DNA of 7,242 nt from a bacterium HR32 (GTDB lineage: Bacteria > Sysuimicrobiota > Sysuimicrobiia > Sysuimicrobiales > Sysuimicrobiaceae): contig BEII01000085.1 in NCBI GenBank assembly GCA_002898935.1, forward strand, positions 1 through 7,242. Reading direction: 5' to 3'. The translations under genes were made by a program, and so were the position numbers. Within the stretch, counting starts at the first letter, position 1, and every line of letters starts with the position of its first letter. The notes under the pieces are model-generated. The model had not been told where the DNA came from. It saw nothing but the letters and a program-made list of their open reading frames with translations, and did no database searches. Of this stretch, positions 1-5,334 are shown piece by piece.

Positions 1-157
1 GCCCCGTGGGCAGGCGGACCACCACGCCCACCACCCGGCGCTCCCGCGGGCTCACCACCACTTGCGTCACCGTCCCCGCGGGCCCGTCCGCCGCCCACGC
101 CTCCGCCCCCAGACGGATCTCCAACCGCGGCGACAGACCATCCAGGACCGTGCTCAT
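1..157 (-). CDS. PRC-barrel domain protein, N-terminal fragment
   Basis: The gene starts at ATG 157 and reads leftward off the window edge; 52 codons are visible without a stop. A ribosome binding site GGAGGG lies at 169-164, six bases before the ATG. The visible protein contains the segment LGAEAWAADGPAGTVTQVVV followed by a run with RERRVVGVVV. This is the pattern of a PRC-barrel beta fold: a GxxVxxxDGxxGxVxxVxxxP core followed by hydrophobic strands. PRC-barrel proteins are small beta-barrels found in RNA processing (RimM), photosynthetic reaction centres and many stress-associated bacterial proteins; stand-alone versions mostly have no assigned role. The gene is divergent from the protease gene at 248 and shares its upstream region. 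The family call rests on the pattern only, and the missing C-terminus prevents any finer assignment. Confidence 0.72.
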   Translation of the reverse strand, partial: MSTVLDGLSPRLEIRLGAEAWAADGPAGTVTQVVVSPRERRVVGVVVRLPTG

Positions 158-173
158 GGCCAGCCCTCCACGG

Positions 174-179
174 TATACT
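174..179 (+). promoter_or_regulatory. Putative -10 box of the SDH protease gene
   Basis: TATACT (5 of 6 to TATAAT) is the only AT-rich hexamer of this quality before the protease gene. The -35 region at 17-bp spacing (151-156, TGCTCA) is weak. Transcription would start near 186, giving a leader of about 62 nt. This element lies opposite the minus-strand promoter, so the two predicted start points nearly coincide. Confidence 0.38.
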
Positions 180-192
180 CGTTCCCGCCTCC

Positions 193-222
193 AGTGTCGC
201 GGAGGGAGAGAACGGATGTCAA
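193..222 (-). promoter_or_regulatory. Putative promoter of the PRC-barrel gene
   Basis: On the minus strand a perfect -35 box TTGACA (222-217) is followed after 18 bases by GACACT (198-193), a weak -10 box (3 of 6). Transcription would start near 186, leaving a leader of about 28 nt that includes the GGAGGG ribosome binding site at 169-164. The consensus -35 is conspicuous in such GC-rich sequence, but the -10 is poor. Confidence 0.42.
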
Positions 223-247
223 GTCTATTTCCTTGACGGAGGCTGCG

Positions 248-1108
248 GTGTCGTTCCTCGATCTCCTGTGGGTATTCTTCATCCTCTCCGCCCTCCAGCC
301 CGTGCTGCAGCGGCGGTGGCTGGAGGCCGCGCGGCTGCGCCTCCTCCACGAGCTGGAGCGCCGCCGGGGCTCCCGGGTCATCGCCATGATCCACCGCCAG
401 GAGACCATGAGCCTGCTGGGCTTCCCTCTCGTTCGCTACATCGACATCGACGACTCCGAGGCGGTGCTGCGGGCGGTCCGGTTCACCCCACCCGAGATGC
501 CCATCGACCTCATCCTCCACACCCCCGGGGGGCTCGTGCTGGCGGCGGAGCAGATCGCCCGGGCGCTGAGGTCCCACCGAGGCAAGGTGACGGTGTTCGT
601 GCCTCACTACGCCATGTCCGGCGGCACCCTCATCGCCCTGGCTGCGGACGAGATCGTCATGGACCCGCACGCGGTCCTGGGGCCCGTGGACCCGCAGCTG
701 GGCCAGTACCCTGCGGCGTCGGTGCTGAAGGTGCTGGAGCGGAAGAACATCAACGAGGTGGACGACCAGACGGTGATTCTGGCGGACATTGCGGAGAAGG
801 CCCTGCGGCAGGTGCGGGCCGCGGTGCGGGAGCTGTTGGAGGACAAGATGCAGCCGGAGCAGGCGGAGGCGGTGGCGGAAGCCCTCAGCAGCGGCCGGTG
901 GACCCACGACTACCCCATCACCGTGGAGGAGGCGCGGGCGCTCGGGCTGCGGGTGTCCACGGAGATGCCGCAGGAGGTGCACCGGCTGATGGCCCTCTAC
1001 CCTCAGGCCGGGCCCCGCAGGCCCTCCGTGGAGTACGTGCCGGTCCCGTACGCACCCCCCGCCCCCCGGCCCGCACCCACCCGCGGCCCGGGCCGGGTCC
1101 GGGAATAA
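248..1108 (+). CDS. SDH-family Clp-fold membrane serine protease
   Basis: A 286-residue protein of the SDH (Ser-Asp-His) serine protease family, related in fold to ClpP and SppA. I chose GTG 248 because GGAGG (238-242) lies five bases upstream and the product then begins directly with a hydrophobic anchor (residues about 3-20, rich in L, F and W). The preceding in-frame sequence has no ribosome binding site. The domain then shows the family landmarks: RQETMSLLGFP, the HTPGG turn with His91 (equivalent to the oxyanion loop of ClpP-type enzymes), AMSGGT with the likely nucleophile Ser124, the AADEIVMDP strand, and LGPVDPQLG with Asp148. The C-terminus is a Pro-rich tail of about 25 residues. 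The predicted role is processive or regulatory proteolysis at the membrane, with the active domain probably cytoplasmic; substrates are unknown. It sits upstream of hsp20 in the same direction, suggesting a protein-quality-control context. Which residues complete the triad is inferred. Confidence 0.88.
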   Translation: MSFLDLLWVFFILSALQPVLQRRWLEAARLRLLHELERRRGSRVIAMIHRQETMSLLGFPLVRYIDIDDSEAVLRAVRFTPPEMPIDLILHTPGGLVLAAEQIARALRSHRGKVTVFVPHYAMSGGTLIALAADEIVMDPHAVLGPVDPQLGQYPAASVLKVLERKNINEVDDQTVILADIAEKALRQVRAAVRELLEDKMQPEQAEAVAEALSSGRWTHDYPITVEEARALGLRVSTEMPQEVHRLMALYPQAGPRRPSVEYVPVPYAPPAPRPAPTRGPGRVRE

Positions 1109-1202
1109 CGCGCCTTGCGCCTCGTTTTCCAGAAGTGGATGCGGCCAGGGGCCGCCCGGCCTGGGTCGTGTCCGCACGCTGGCTTGCCCGGGCTGGCGAC
1201 TC

Positions 1203-1298
1203 CACCTCCTCACCCGGCGGGCGCGACCTCGCGCCGGGCACCCTGGTGCGCGTCCACGCCCGCGGGTGCGGGCGCCGAAGATCTCGGGAGAGGAGGTG
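1203..1298 (+). promoter_or_regulatory. Candidate RNA thermometer / SD-sequestering leader of hsp20
   Basis: The Shine-Dalgarno region of hsp20 (1284-1298) is complementary to upstream bases 1203-1217. The outer nine base pairs (1203-1211 with 1290-1298) are perfect and cover the whole GAGGAGGTG. After one A-A mismatch (1212/1289) five more pairs follow, the last a G-U. The enclosed 66 nt can fold compactly into three local hairpins: GGCGCG/CGCGCC (1220-1235), GCACC/GGTGC (1238-1249), and CGCCCGC/GCGGGCG with loop GGGT (1257-1274). A competing hairpin CCCGGCG/CGCCGGG (1213-1219 with 1232-1238) would break the inner part of the closing stem, so the RNA could have two states. Small heat-shock genes are the classic targets of ROSE-type thermometers, which hide the Shine-Dalgarno at low temperature. 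Function is inferred: GC-rich DNA gives chance complementarity, and no known ROSE consensus was recognised. Confidence 0.45.
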
Positions 1299-1305
1299 AT
1301 GGGCC

Positions 1306-1740
1306 ATGCTGGTGCGTCGGACGAGTCCCTTTGCGGAGATCGCGGCGCTCCAGCGGGAGCTCAGCAACCTGTTCGACCGGATCTTCGGTTCCGAGACCAC
1401 CGCGGACGTGGCGTTCGTGCCCGCCATGGACGCGTACTTCGCAGACGGCCACTTCGTGGTCCGCTTGGACCTGGCCGGGGTGGACCCGAAGGCCGTGGAG
1501 ATCCTGGCGGGTCCGAACACCCTGACGGTCCGCGGGGAGCGGAAGGCGCCTGAAGTGCCCCGGGACGACGTGGTGATGATCGGCATCCCGTACGGGCGCT
1601 TCGAGCGCACCCTGACCCTGCCCGCCGGGCTGGACGCGGCGCAGGCCCGCGCCCAGTGGCGGGACGGGATCCTGGAGATCCGGGTTCCGGTCGAGCAGAA
1701 GTTGCTCCCGAAGAAGGTCCCGGTGGAGCTCGCCGCTTGA
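1306..1740 (+). CDS. Hsp20 / alpha-crystallin small heat-shock protein
   Basis: A 144-residue ATP-independent holdase chaperone that binds unfolding cytoplasmic proteins and assembles into oligomers. Start ATG 1306 is supported by AGGAGGTGAT (1291-1300), a near-perfect match to the 16S rRNA tail. The N-terminal arm (1-38) has the amphipathic PFAEIAALQRELSNLFDRIF pattern typical of the family. The alpha-crystallin domain follows (about 39-129), with DAYFADGHFVVRLDLAGVD at its start, the LTVRGER strand (73-79), the GRFERTLTLP segment (97-106), and the conserved DGILEIRVP (120-128), the family's A-x-x-x-n-G-v-L signature. The C-terminal VPV (138-140) fits the I/V-x-I/V motif that docks between subunits. 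Length is normal. No CIRCE element or clear sigma-70 promoter is visible in 1109-1305; the leader instead carries the Shine-Dalgarno-pairing structure described separately. Confidence 0.95.
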   Translation: MLVRRTSPFAEIAALQRELSNLFDRIFGSETTADVAFVPAMDAYFADGHFVVRLDLAGVDPKAVEILAGPNTLTVRGERKAPEVPRDDVVMIGIPYGRFERTLTLPAGLDAAQARAQWRDGILEIRVPVEQKLLPKKVPVELAA

Positions 1741-1747
1741 TCCCTGG

Positions 1748-1772
1748 GCCGGGGCGGCAGGGCCGCCCCGGC
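1748..1772 (+). other. Perfect 11-bp hairpin between hsp20 and doxX
   Basis: GCCGGGGCGGC (1748-1758), loop AGG, then GCCGCCCCGGC (1762-1772). It begins seven bases after the hsp20 stop and ends 13 bases before the doxX ribosome binding site. No T-run follows, so it is not a canonical intrinsic terminator. It could be a 3'-end stabiliser of hsp20 mRNA, a partial terminator, or a processing barrier separating hsp20 and doxX expression. Confidence 0.7.
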
Positions 1773-1801
1773 ACCCGTGACGGCGAAAGGAGGTGAGTCC
1801 G

Positions 1802-2302
1802 ATGCTGGACCTGGGCCTGCTGATCCTTCGTACCGTCGTCGGGCTCCTGTTCGTCGGGCACGGGGCTCAGAAGCTGTTCGGCTGGTTCGGCGGCGGCGGC
1901 CTCGGCGGGACCGCGGCCTGGATGGAGCAGCTCGGGCTGCGTCCCGGGCGGCTGTGGGCGCTAGTGGCCGGGCTCGCGGAGTTCGTGGGCGGTGCCTTGC
2001 TGGCGCTCGGCCTGCTGGTGCCCGTGGCCGCGGTGCTGATCGTGGCCGTGATGGCCGTGGCCATCGCGCTGGTCCACGCCCGGAACGGGCTGTGGGTGCA
2101 GAACGGCGGGTACGAGTACCCGCTGGTCAACAGCGCGGCGGCCGTGGCGGTGGCCCTCATGGGACCGGGCGCGTACGCGCTTGAGCCCGTGTTGGGCCTG
2201 CACGTGCCCGCGGAGCCGGTCGTGGCCTGGGGGTTGGTGCTGGCGGTGCTGCTCGCGGCCTTCCTCGGGCTGCGCAGCGCCCAGCAGCCAGCCCAGGCGT
2301 GA
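1802..2302 (+). CDS. DoxX family membrane protein
   Basis: A 166-residue four-helix integral membrane protein of the DoxX family. Start ATG 1802 is chosen over the upstream GTG 1793 because AAAGGAGGTGA (1786-1796) overlaps that GTG and is correctly spaced from the ATG. Membrane segments are about 4-20, 51-72, 74-93 and 139-157. Family landmarks are HGAQKLFGWFGG (20-31) after helix 1, AEFVGGALLALGL (59-71) in helix 2, and NGGYEYPLVN (101-110) before the segment 111-121. In actinobacteria DoxX works with SodA and SseA in oxidative-stress defence, but most family members are uncharacterised; that link is established only for those organisms and neither partner is visible here. It is 61 bp downstream of hsp20 and ends just before a terminator, so it closes the plus-strand cluster. 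Confidence 0.92.
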   Translation: MLDLGLLILRTVVGLLFVGHGAQKLFGWFGGGGLGGTAAWMEQLGLRPGRLWALVAGLAEFVGGALLALGLLVPVAAVLIVAVMAVAIALVHARNGLWVQNGGYEYPLVNSAAAVAVALMGPGAYALEPVLGLHVPAEPVVAWGLVLAVLLAAFLGLRSAQQPAQA

Positions 2303-2318
2303 GCCCCGGCCTGCTCGC

Positions 2319-2348
2319 CCCCGGGCACCTCCCGGGGCGCTTCTTTTT
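2319..2348 (+). terminator. Rho-independent terminator after doxX
   Basis: CCCCGGG (2319-2325), loop CACCT, CCCGGGG (2331-2337), then TTCTTTTT (2341-2348) after a three-base gap. It starts 16 bases after the doxX stop, and the T-run stands out in this GC-rich sequence. It would end the hsp20-doxX transcript before it meets the convergent ABC operon. Confidence 0.85.
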
Positions 2349-2367
2349 GAGATGCACAACCCACTCT

Positions 2368-2393
2368 GCGAGGGCCGCGATCCCGGCCCTCGC
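2368..2393 (-). terminator. Hairpin after the ABC permease gene, probable terminator
   Basis: A perfect 10-bp stem GCGAGGGCCG/CGGCCCTCGC with a six-base loop, beginning three bases beyond the permease stop on the minus strand. No T-run follows in the minus direction (AGAGTGGGTTG), so termination would be weak or factor-assisted. Its position in the convergent gap also makes it a possible back-up terminator for read-through from doxX. Confidence 0.5.
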
Positions 2394-2396
2394 CGT

Positions 2397-3197
2397 CTAT
2401 GGGGCCTGCTCGGCAGGGCGGGCGGCGGGGGCGGGCTTCGGGGCGCGGCGGACCGGCTCGGGGTCGGTGGGCCTCCAACGCAGCCACCACCGCTCCAGCC
2501 GGCCGAAGCCCCAGAACAACAGCAGGATCGCCGCCACCACGAGGCCGATGAGGGCCAGGGTCAGGGACGCGTTGTAGGTGCTCTGGGCGAACGACAGCAG
2601 GTAACCCAGGCCCTGGCTGGAAGCCACGAACTCGCCCACCACAGCACCGGTGAAGGCGAACCCCACGGCCACCTTCAGGCCGCTCACCACCCACGCGCTC
2701 ACGGACGGCACGTACACCTCGCGCACCACGTCGCGCCTCCCGCCGCCCAGGGTCCGCACGCGTTCCACCAGGCGCGGGTCCACCTCCCGCACGCCGGTGT
2801 ACGTGGCGAAGAACATGACCACCATGACCAGGAGGAAGCTCAGCGCGACCTTGGACGCCGTCCCGATCCCGAACCAGATGACGAACAGCGGCGCCAGCAC
2901 CACCCGCGGCACCGCGTTGAGCACCGCCATGACCGGCTCCAGCACCTCCGCCACCGGCCGCACCGTGGCCGACAGCAGGCCGAGTGCAGACCCGCAGGCG
3001 GTCCCCACCACCAGGCCCGCCACCGCTTCCCAGACCGTCGCGCGGAAGTGCGGCCACACCTGGCCGGTGCCCACGAGCTCGTACAGCACGGAAGCGACCC
3101 GGCTTGGAGGCGGAACCAAGAAGGGGTCCAGCCACCTAAGGCGAGAGGCCAGCTCCCAGGCCCCGAGCACGCACAGCGCTGCCGCGGCCCGGATCAC
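2397..3197 (-). CDS. ABC transporter permease, NitT/TauT (SsuC/TauC) type
   Basis: A 266-residue inner-membrane permease. It starts at GTG 3197, overlapping the ATPase stop as GTGA, with GGAGG (3209-3205) upstream. Six hydrophobic segments are visible, at about 4-18, 55-79, 86-111, 117-135, 170-190 and 211-231. The cytoplasmic coupling loop that docks on the ATPase lies at about 144-165: VERVRTLGGGRRDVVREVYVP, matching the EAA-x3-G-x9-I-x-LP pattern of binding-protein-dependent importers. VVGEFVASSQGLGYLL (186-201) is characteristic of the SsuC/TauC/NrtB branch. The last 25 residues form a Pro/Ala/Arg tail unusual for the family. It works with the two preceding genes as an importer; a homodimeric permease is expected because only one permease gene is present. 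The substrate cannot be read from this protein. Confidence 0.93.
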   Translation of the reverse strand: MIRAAAALCVLGAWELASRLRWLDPFLVPPPSRVASVLYELVGTGQVWPHFRATVWEAVAGLVVGTACGSALGLLSATVRPVAEVLEPVMAVLNAVPRVVLAPLFVIWFGIGTASKVALSFLLVMVVMFFATYTGVREVDPRLVERVRTLGGGRRDVVREVYVPSVSAWVVSGLKVAVGFAFTGAVVGEFVASSQGLGYLLSFAQSTYNASLTLALIGLVVAAILLLFWGFGRLERWWLRWRPTDPEPVRRAPKPAPAARPAEQAP

Positions 3198-3973
3198 GCC
3201 GGCACCTCCCAGCCCATGCGCGACACCTCCGACCGCAGCGCGTCCCACACCGCTTCCACCAGGACCCCAAAGGCGGGCTGCGAGCGCACGCCCACCAGGT
3301 CCCGGGGCCGGCCGAAGGGCACGGCGAACTCCCGGACCACCCGGGCTGCCGGGCCTGCGGACATCACCGCCACGCGGTCGCTCAGCGCGATGGCCTCCTC
3401 CAGGTCGTGGGTGACGAGGAGGACCGAGATCCCCTCTTCCTGCACGAGCCGCAGCACGTCCGCCTCCAGGAAGTGGCGGACGATGGCGTCCACGCTGGCG
3501 AAGGGCTCGTCCATGAGCAGCAGCTTGGGGCGCGCCGCCAGCACCTGGGCCAGCGCCACCCGCTTGCGCATGCCGCCTGACAGCTGCCCGGGATACCGGT
3601 CTGCCGCGCCCAGCAGCCCCACGCGCCGCAGCCACGCCTCGTCCTGCTCCCGGCTGTCGCGGCGGTCAACGCCGCGGAACCGGAGCGGCAGCGCCACGTT
3701 CTCCCGGCTGGTGCGCCAGGGCAGCAGGGCGTCGTCCTGGAACAGGATGCCCACCTCCGGGTCCGGGCCGCGTACCGGCCTCCCGAACACCGACACAGAA
3801 CCAGACGCCGGGCTCACGAGCCCGGCCACGCAGCGCAGCAGGGTGCTCTTGCCGCAGCCCGACGGCCCCACGAGGCCCACGAACTCGCCTTCGCCGAGCT
3901 CCAAGTCCACCCCCTGGAGGACCGCGTGGGTCCCGTAGCGCACCGCCAGGCCGCGGACCTGTAGGGCCTTCAC
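3194..3973 (-). CDS. ABC transporter ATP-binding protein, NitT/TauT (SsuB/TauB) type
   Basis: A 259-residue cytoplasmic ATPase that powers the importer. It starts at GTG 3973, which overlaps the binding-protein stop as GTGA; a GGAGGGG motif lies just two bases upstream. All nucleotide-binding motifs are intact: Walker A GPSGCGKST (36-44), Q-loop Gln79 in FQDDALLPW, signature LSGGMRKR (131-138), Walker B LLLMDEP (151-157), D-loop SVD (160-162) and the switch His189 in THD. The FQDDALLPWRT form of the Q-loop is typical of nitrate/sulfonate/taurine-type ATPases. Residues 163-170 replace the usual DAQTR of the family with AIVRHFLE, a modest deviation next to the D-loop. The C-terminal 50 residues are the usual short helical tail with no extra regulatory domain. 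Expression is expected to be coupled to its neighbours through the overlaps. Confidence 0.96.
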   Translation of the reverse strand: MKALQVRGLAVRYGTHAVLQGVDLELGEGEFVGLVGPSGCGKSTLLRCVAGLVSPASGSVSVFGRPVRGPDPEVGILFQDDALLPWRTSRENVALPLRFRGVDRRDSREQDEAWLRRVGLLGAADRYPGQLSGGMRKRVALAQVLAARPKLLLMDEPFASVDAIVRHFLEADVLRLVQEEGISVLLVTHDLEEAIALSDRVAVMSAGPAARVVREFAVPFGRPRDLVGVRSQPAFGVLVEAVWDALRSEVSRMGWEVPA

Positions 3974-5043
3974 AGCCCCTCCACCACGGCGGTGGTCACG
4001 AGCTCCGCCACGTCCACCGGACGCGGCAGCACCCCGGCCTCCCGCTGCAGCCGTTCCACCCGCCGGGCGGCGGCGAGGTCCGGCCGGCCGTTCTGCGGGT
4101 ACAGGGACCGGCGGTGGCGCGCCAGCACCTGCTCGAACAGCTCGCGGTCGCCGCCGGCCACCAGCTCGGCCGGCAGGGCCTGGACCACGAGCTTCGGGGT
4201 GCCGTAGTGCACGAGCCGCAGGGCCCGGGTGAGGGCCCGCGCCAGCGCCCGCATCTCCGCCTCGCGGCTGGACCAGTCGTCCCGGCGTACGGCCACGCCC
4301 ATGAACTCGTACGCACCGCCCAGGTAGCGCTCTGCCTCCCGGAGATCCATCAGGTTGGCCAGCACGCGACCGCCCGCGCGGCTGAGCAGGGTCAGGGCCG
4401 GTTCCTGCACCATGCCCGCGTCCACGTGGCCCACGCGCAGCGCGTCGTACAGGTTCGGCCCCAACACCGCGAACCGTACCTGCGCGGGGTCCACCCCGGC
4501 GCGCCGCAGGAGGAACAGGGCGAGGGCGTGGTCGGCGTTGCCGAGCCCGGACACACCCACCGTCCGGCCTGCGAGGTCTGCGATGCGCCGCAGGCGGTCG
4601 GCCTGGGCCGGAGCGGTGGCCAGCGCGAATAGGGGCAGGCGGCCCGTGGTGAAGAAGCGCACGACGCGCGCACCCCGGGCGAAGGCACCGAGGGCCACGT
4701 CGAAGGAGGTGGCCGCGTAGTCCACGGCCCCACCCATCAGGGCTTGCATGGCCGCGGCCCCGCCGCGGAAGTACACCAGCTCGACGTCCAGCCCTTGCTC
4801 TGCGAAGTACCCGTGGTGGCGGGCTACTTCATAGGGCACCACGCACAAGAGCTGGCCACAGAAGCCGAGCCTTACGCGGCGCCGCCCCTGACCCCACGCC
4901 AGGCTCCGAGTCGCGTCCCACCCGGCCAAGACGGCCGCGAGGAGCGAGGCCAGGAAATGCCGGCGGCTGATCCGGCCGTCGGAAGGCTCGGTTTGGACCT
5001 GCTGGCAGCAATCTAAACTCGAAAGCCCGTGTCCGCGTCGCAT
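3970..5043 (-). CDS. ABC transporter substrate-binding protein, NMT1/THI5-like (NitT/TauT), Tat signal
   Basis: A 357-residue periplasmic or cell-surface solute-binding protein. ATG 5043 is supported by GGAGG (5055-5051) seven bases upstream. The N-terminus has a 25-residue polar stretch followed by a twin-arginine motif SRRHFL (26-31) and the hydrophobic segment LASLLAAVLAG (31-41), so it is probably exported folded by the Tat system. The mature domain starts near 55 with the family pattern VRLGFCGQLLCVVPYEVARHH. It continues with GYFAEQGLDVELV (81-93), the GGAAAMQALMGGAVDYA segment (about 97-113), and the lobe-2 strand DLAGRTVGVSG. This is the NMT1/SsuA-like fold that includes binding proteins for sulfonates, taurine, nitrate and pyrimidine precursors. 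The CCCFC motif of THI5-type pyrimidine proteins is absent. The ligand is unknown. It is first in a three-gene operon with its own promoter and long leader. Confidence 0.92.
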   Translation of the reverse strand: MRRGHGLSSLDCCQQVQTEPSDGRISRRHFLASLLAAVLAGWDATRSLAWGQGRRRVRLGFCGQLLCVVPYEVARHHGYFAEQGLDVELVYFRGGAAAMQALMGGAVDYAATSFDVALGAFARGARVVRFFTTGRLPLFALATAPAQADRLRRIADLAGRTVGVSGLGNADHALALFLLRRAGVDPAQVRFAVLGPNLYDALRVGHVDAGMVQEPALTLLSRAGGRVLANLMDLREAERYLGGAYEFMGVAVRRDDWSSREAEMRALARALTRALRLVHYGTPKLVVQALPAELVAGGDRELFEQVLARHRRSLYPQNGRPDLAAARRVERLQREAGVLPRPVDVAELVTTAVVEGL

Positions 5044-5305
5044 CCGTCCACCTCCAGGCCTCGAGAGGCCGGCGGGCGCGGCCGGTCAGGCGAGCTAGTT
5101 CGAACTCGAGTGCTCCGGCCGCGTGCCGGTAAACCACCCTGCGATTTCTGGGGACCCCAGACCGTTCGCTCGAGGGGTTTCCGGGACAGGCTCTAGGCGG
5201 AGCGGAGGCCGGCGTGGCCACAGCCACGGCCCTGCCCCCGCCGAGGACAGATGCACTGACGCGGGGCGAACAGGAGGGCTTGTGGTTGCGTGTGCATGCG
5301 AACCG
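5044..5305 (-). promoter_or_regulatory. Long 5' leader of the ABC operon, no gene seen
   Basis: About 255 nt between the predicted start point (near 5299) and ATG 5043, with no convincing coding frame on either strand. It contains several inverted repeats: ATGCAC/GTGCAT (5297-5292 with 5256-5251), CGTGGC/GCCACG with loop TGTG (5228-5213), the near-palindrome at 5147-5161, and GGCCT/AGGCC with loop CTCG (5070-5057), which ends directly against the Shine-Dalgarno (5055-5051). I looked for TPP, FMN, SAM, cobalamin, glycine and guanidine riboswitch cores and recognised none. It may be a regulatory leader RNA or simply an untranslated region holding operators. Confidence 0.45.
5147..5161. repeat. 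15-bp palindrome, possible operator
   Basis: TCTGGGG-A-CCCCAGA is a perfect inverted repeat of 7-bp arms around one central base, in the upstream region of the ABC operon. Arms this close favour binding of a dimeric protein over an RNA hairpin. It lies about 145 bases downstream of the predicted transcription start, so it would act as a downstream roadblock unless another promoter lies nearer. Function is not shown. Confidence 0.4.
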
Positions 5306-5334
5306 AGTGTAGCGGGAAACCCCGCGCGGATCAA
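5306..5334 (-). promoter_or_regulatory. Putative promoter of the ABC transporter operon
   Basis: On the minus strand TTGATC (5334-5329, 4 of 6) and TACACT (5311-5306, 4 of 6) are separated by exactly 17 bases. The -35 box overlaps the stop codon of the preceding ccm-operon gene, so the ABC genes can be transcribed independently of it. No terminator is visible between the two, so read-through from the ccm operon is also possible. Confidence 0.5.

Noticed and set aside
172..200. Alternative minus-strand promoter GCGACA-17-TATACC for the PRC-barrel gene
   Set aside because: The spacing is ideal, but transcription would begin near 165, inside the ribosome binding site, leaving no usable leader. 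The TTGACA-based promoter upstream fits better.
216..236. Six-codon leader ORF (MSSLFP) with a GGAGGGAGAG upstream, before the SDH protease
   Set aside because: It could be a leader peptide, but its start overlaps the predicted minus-strand TTGACA box. Its residues show no regulatory codon run, and the protease has its own good ribosome binding site at 238-242. Chance is the simpler explanation.
1109..1305. Search for a CIRCE operator or standard sigma-70 promoter before hsp20
   Set aside because: No TTAGCACTC/GAGTGCTAA repeat is present. The TTGCGC at 1115-1120 has no acceptable -10 at the right distance, so I list no promoter here.
1867..3135. 422-codon minus-strand frame across doxX and the permease
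   Set aside because: It runs through the doxX gene on the opposite strand, the terminator region and the permease in the wrong frame. The composition is Gly/Ala/Arg-rich and shows no domain.
2181..3938. 585-codon open frame on the plus strand across the ABC permease and ATPase genes
   Set aside because: It is antisense to two genes with intact family motifs. Its product is low-complexity His/Arg/Pro/Ser-rich sequence typical of antisense frames in GC-rich DNA, with no ribosome binding site.
5090..5118. GTTCGAAC-containing segment resembling a tRNA T-loop
   Set aside because: The flanking bases do not form a 5-bp T stem on either strand, and no acceptor or anticodon arm can be found. The similarity comes from a local TTCGAA palindrome.
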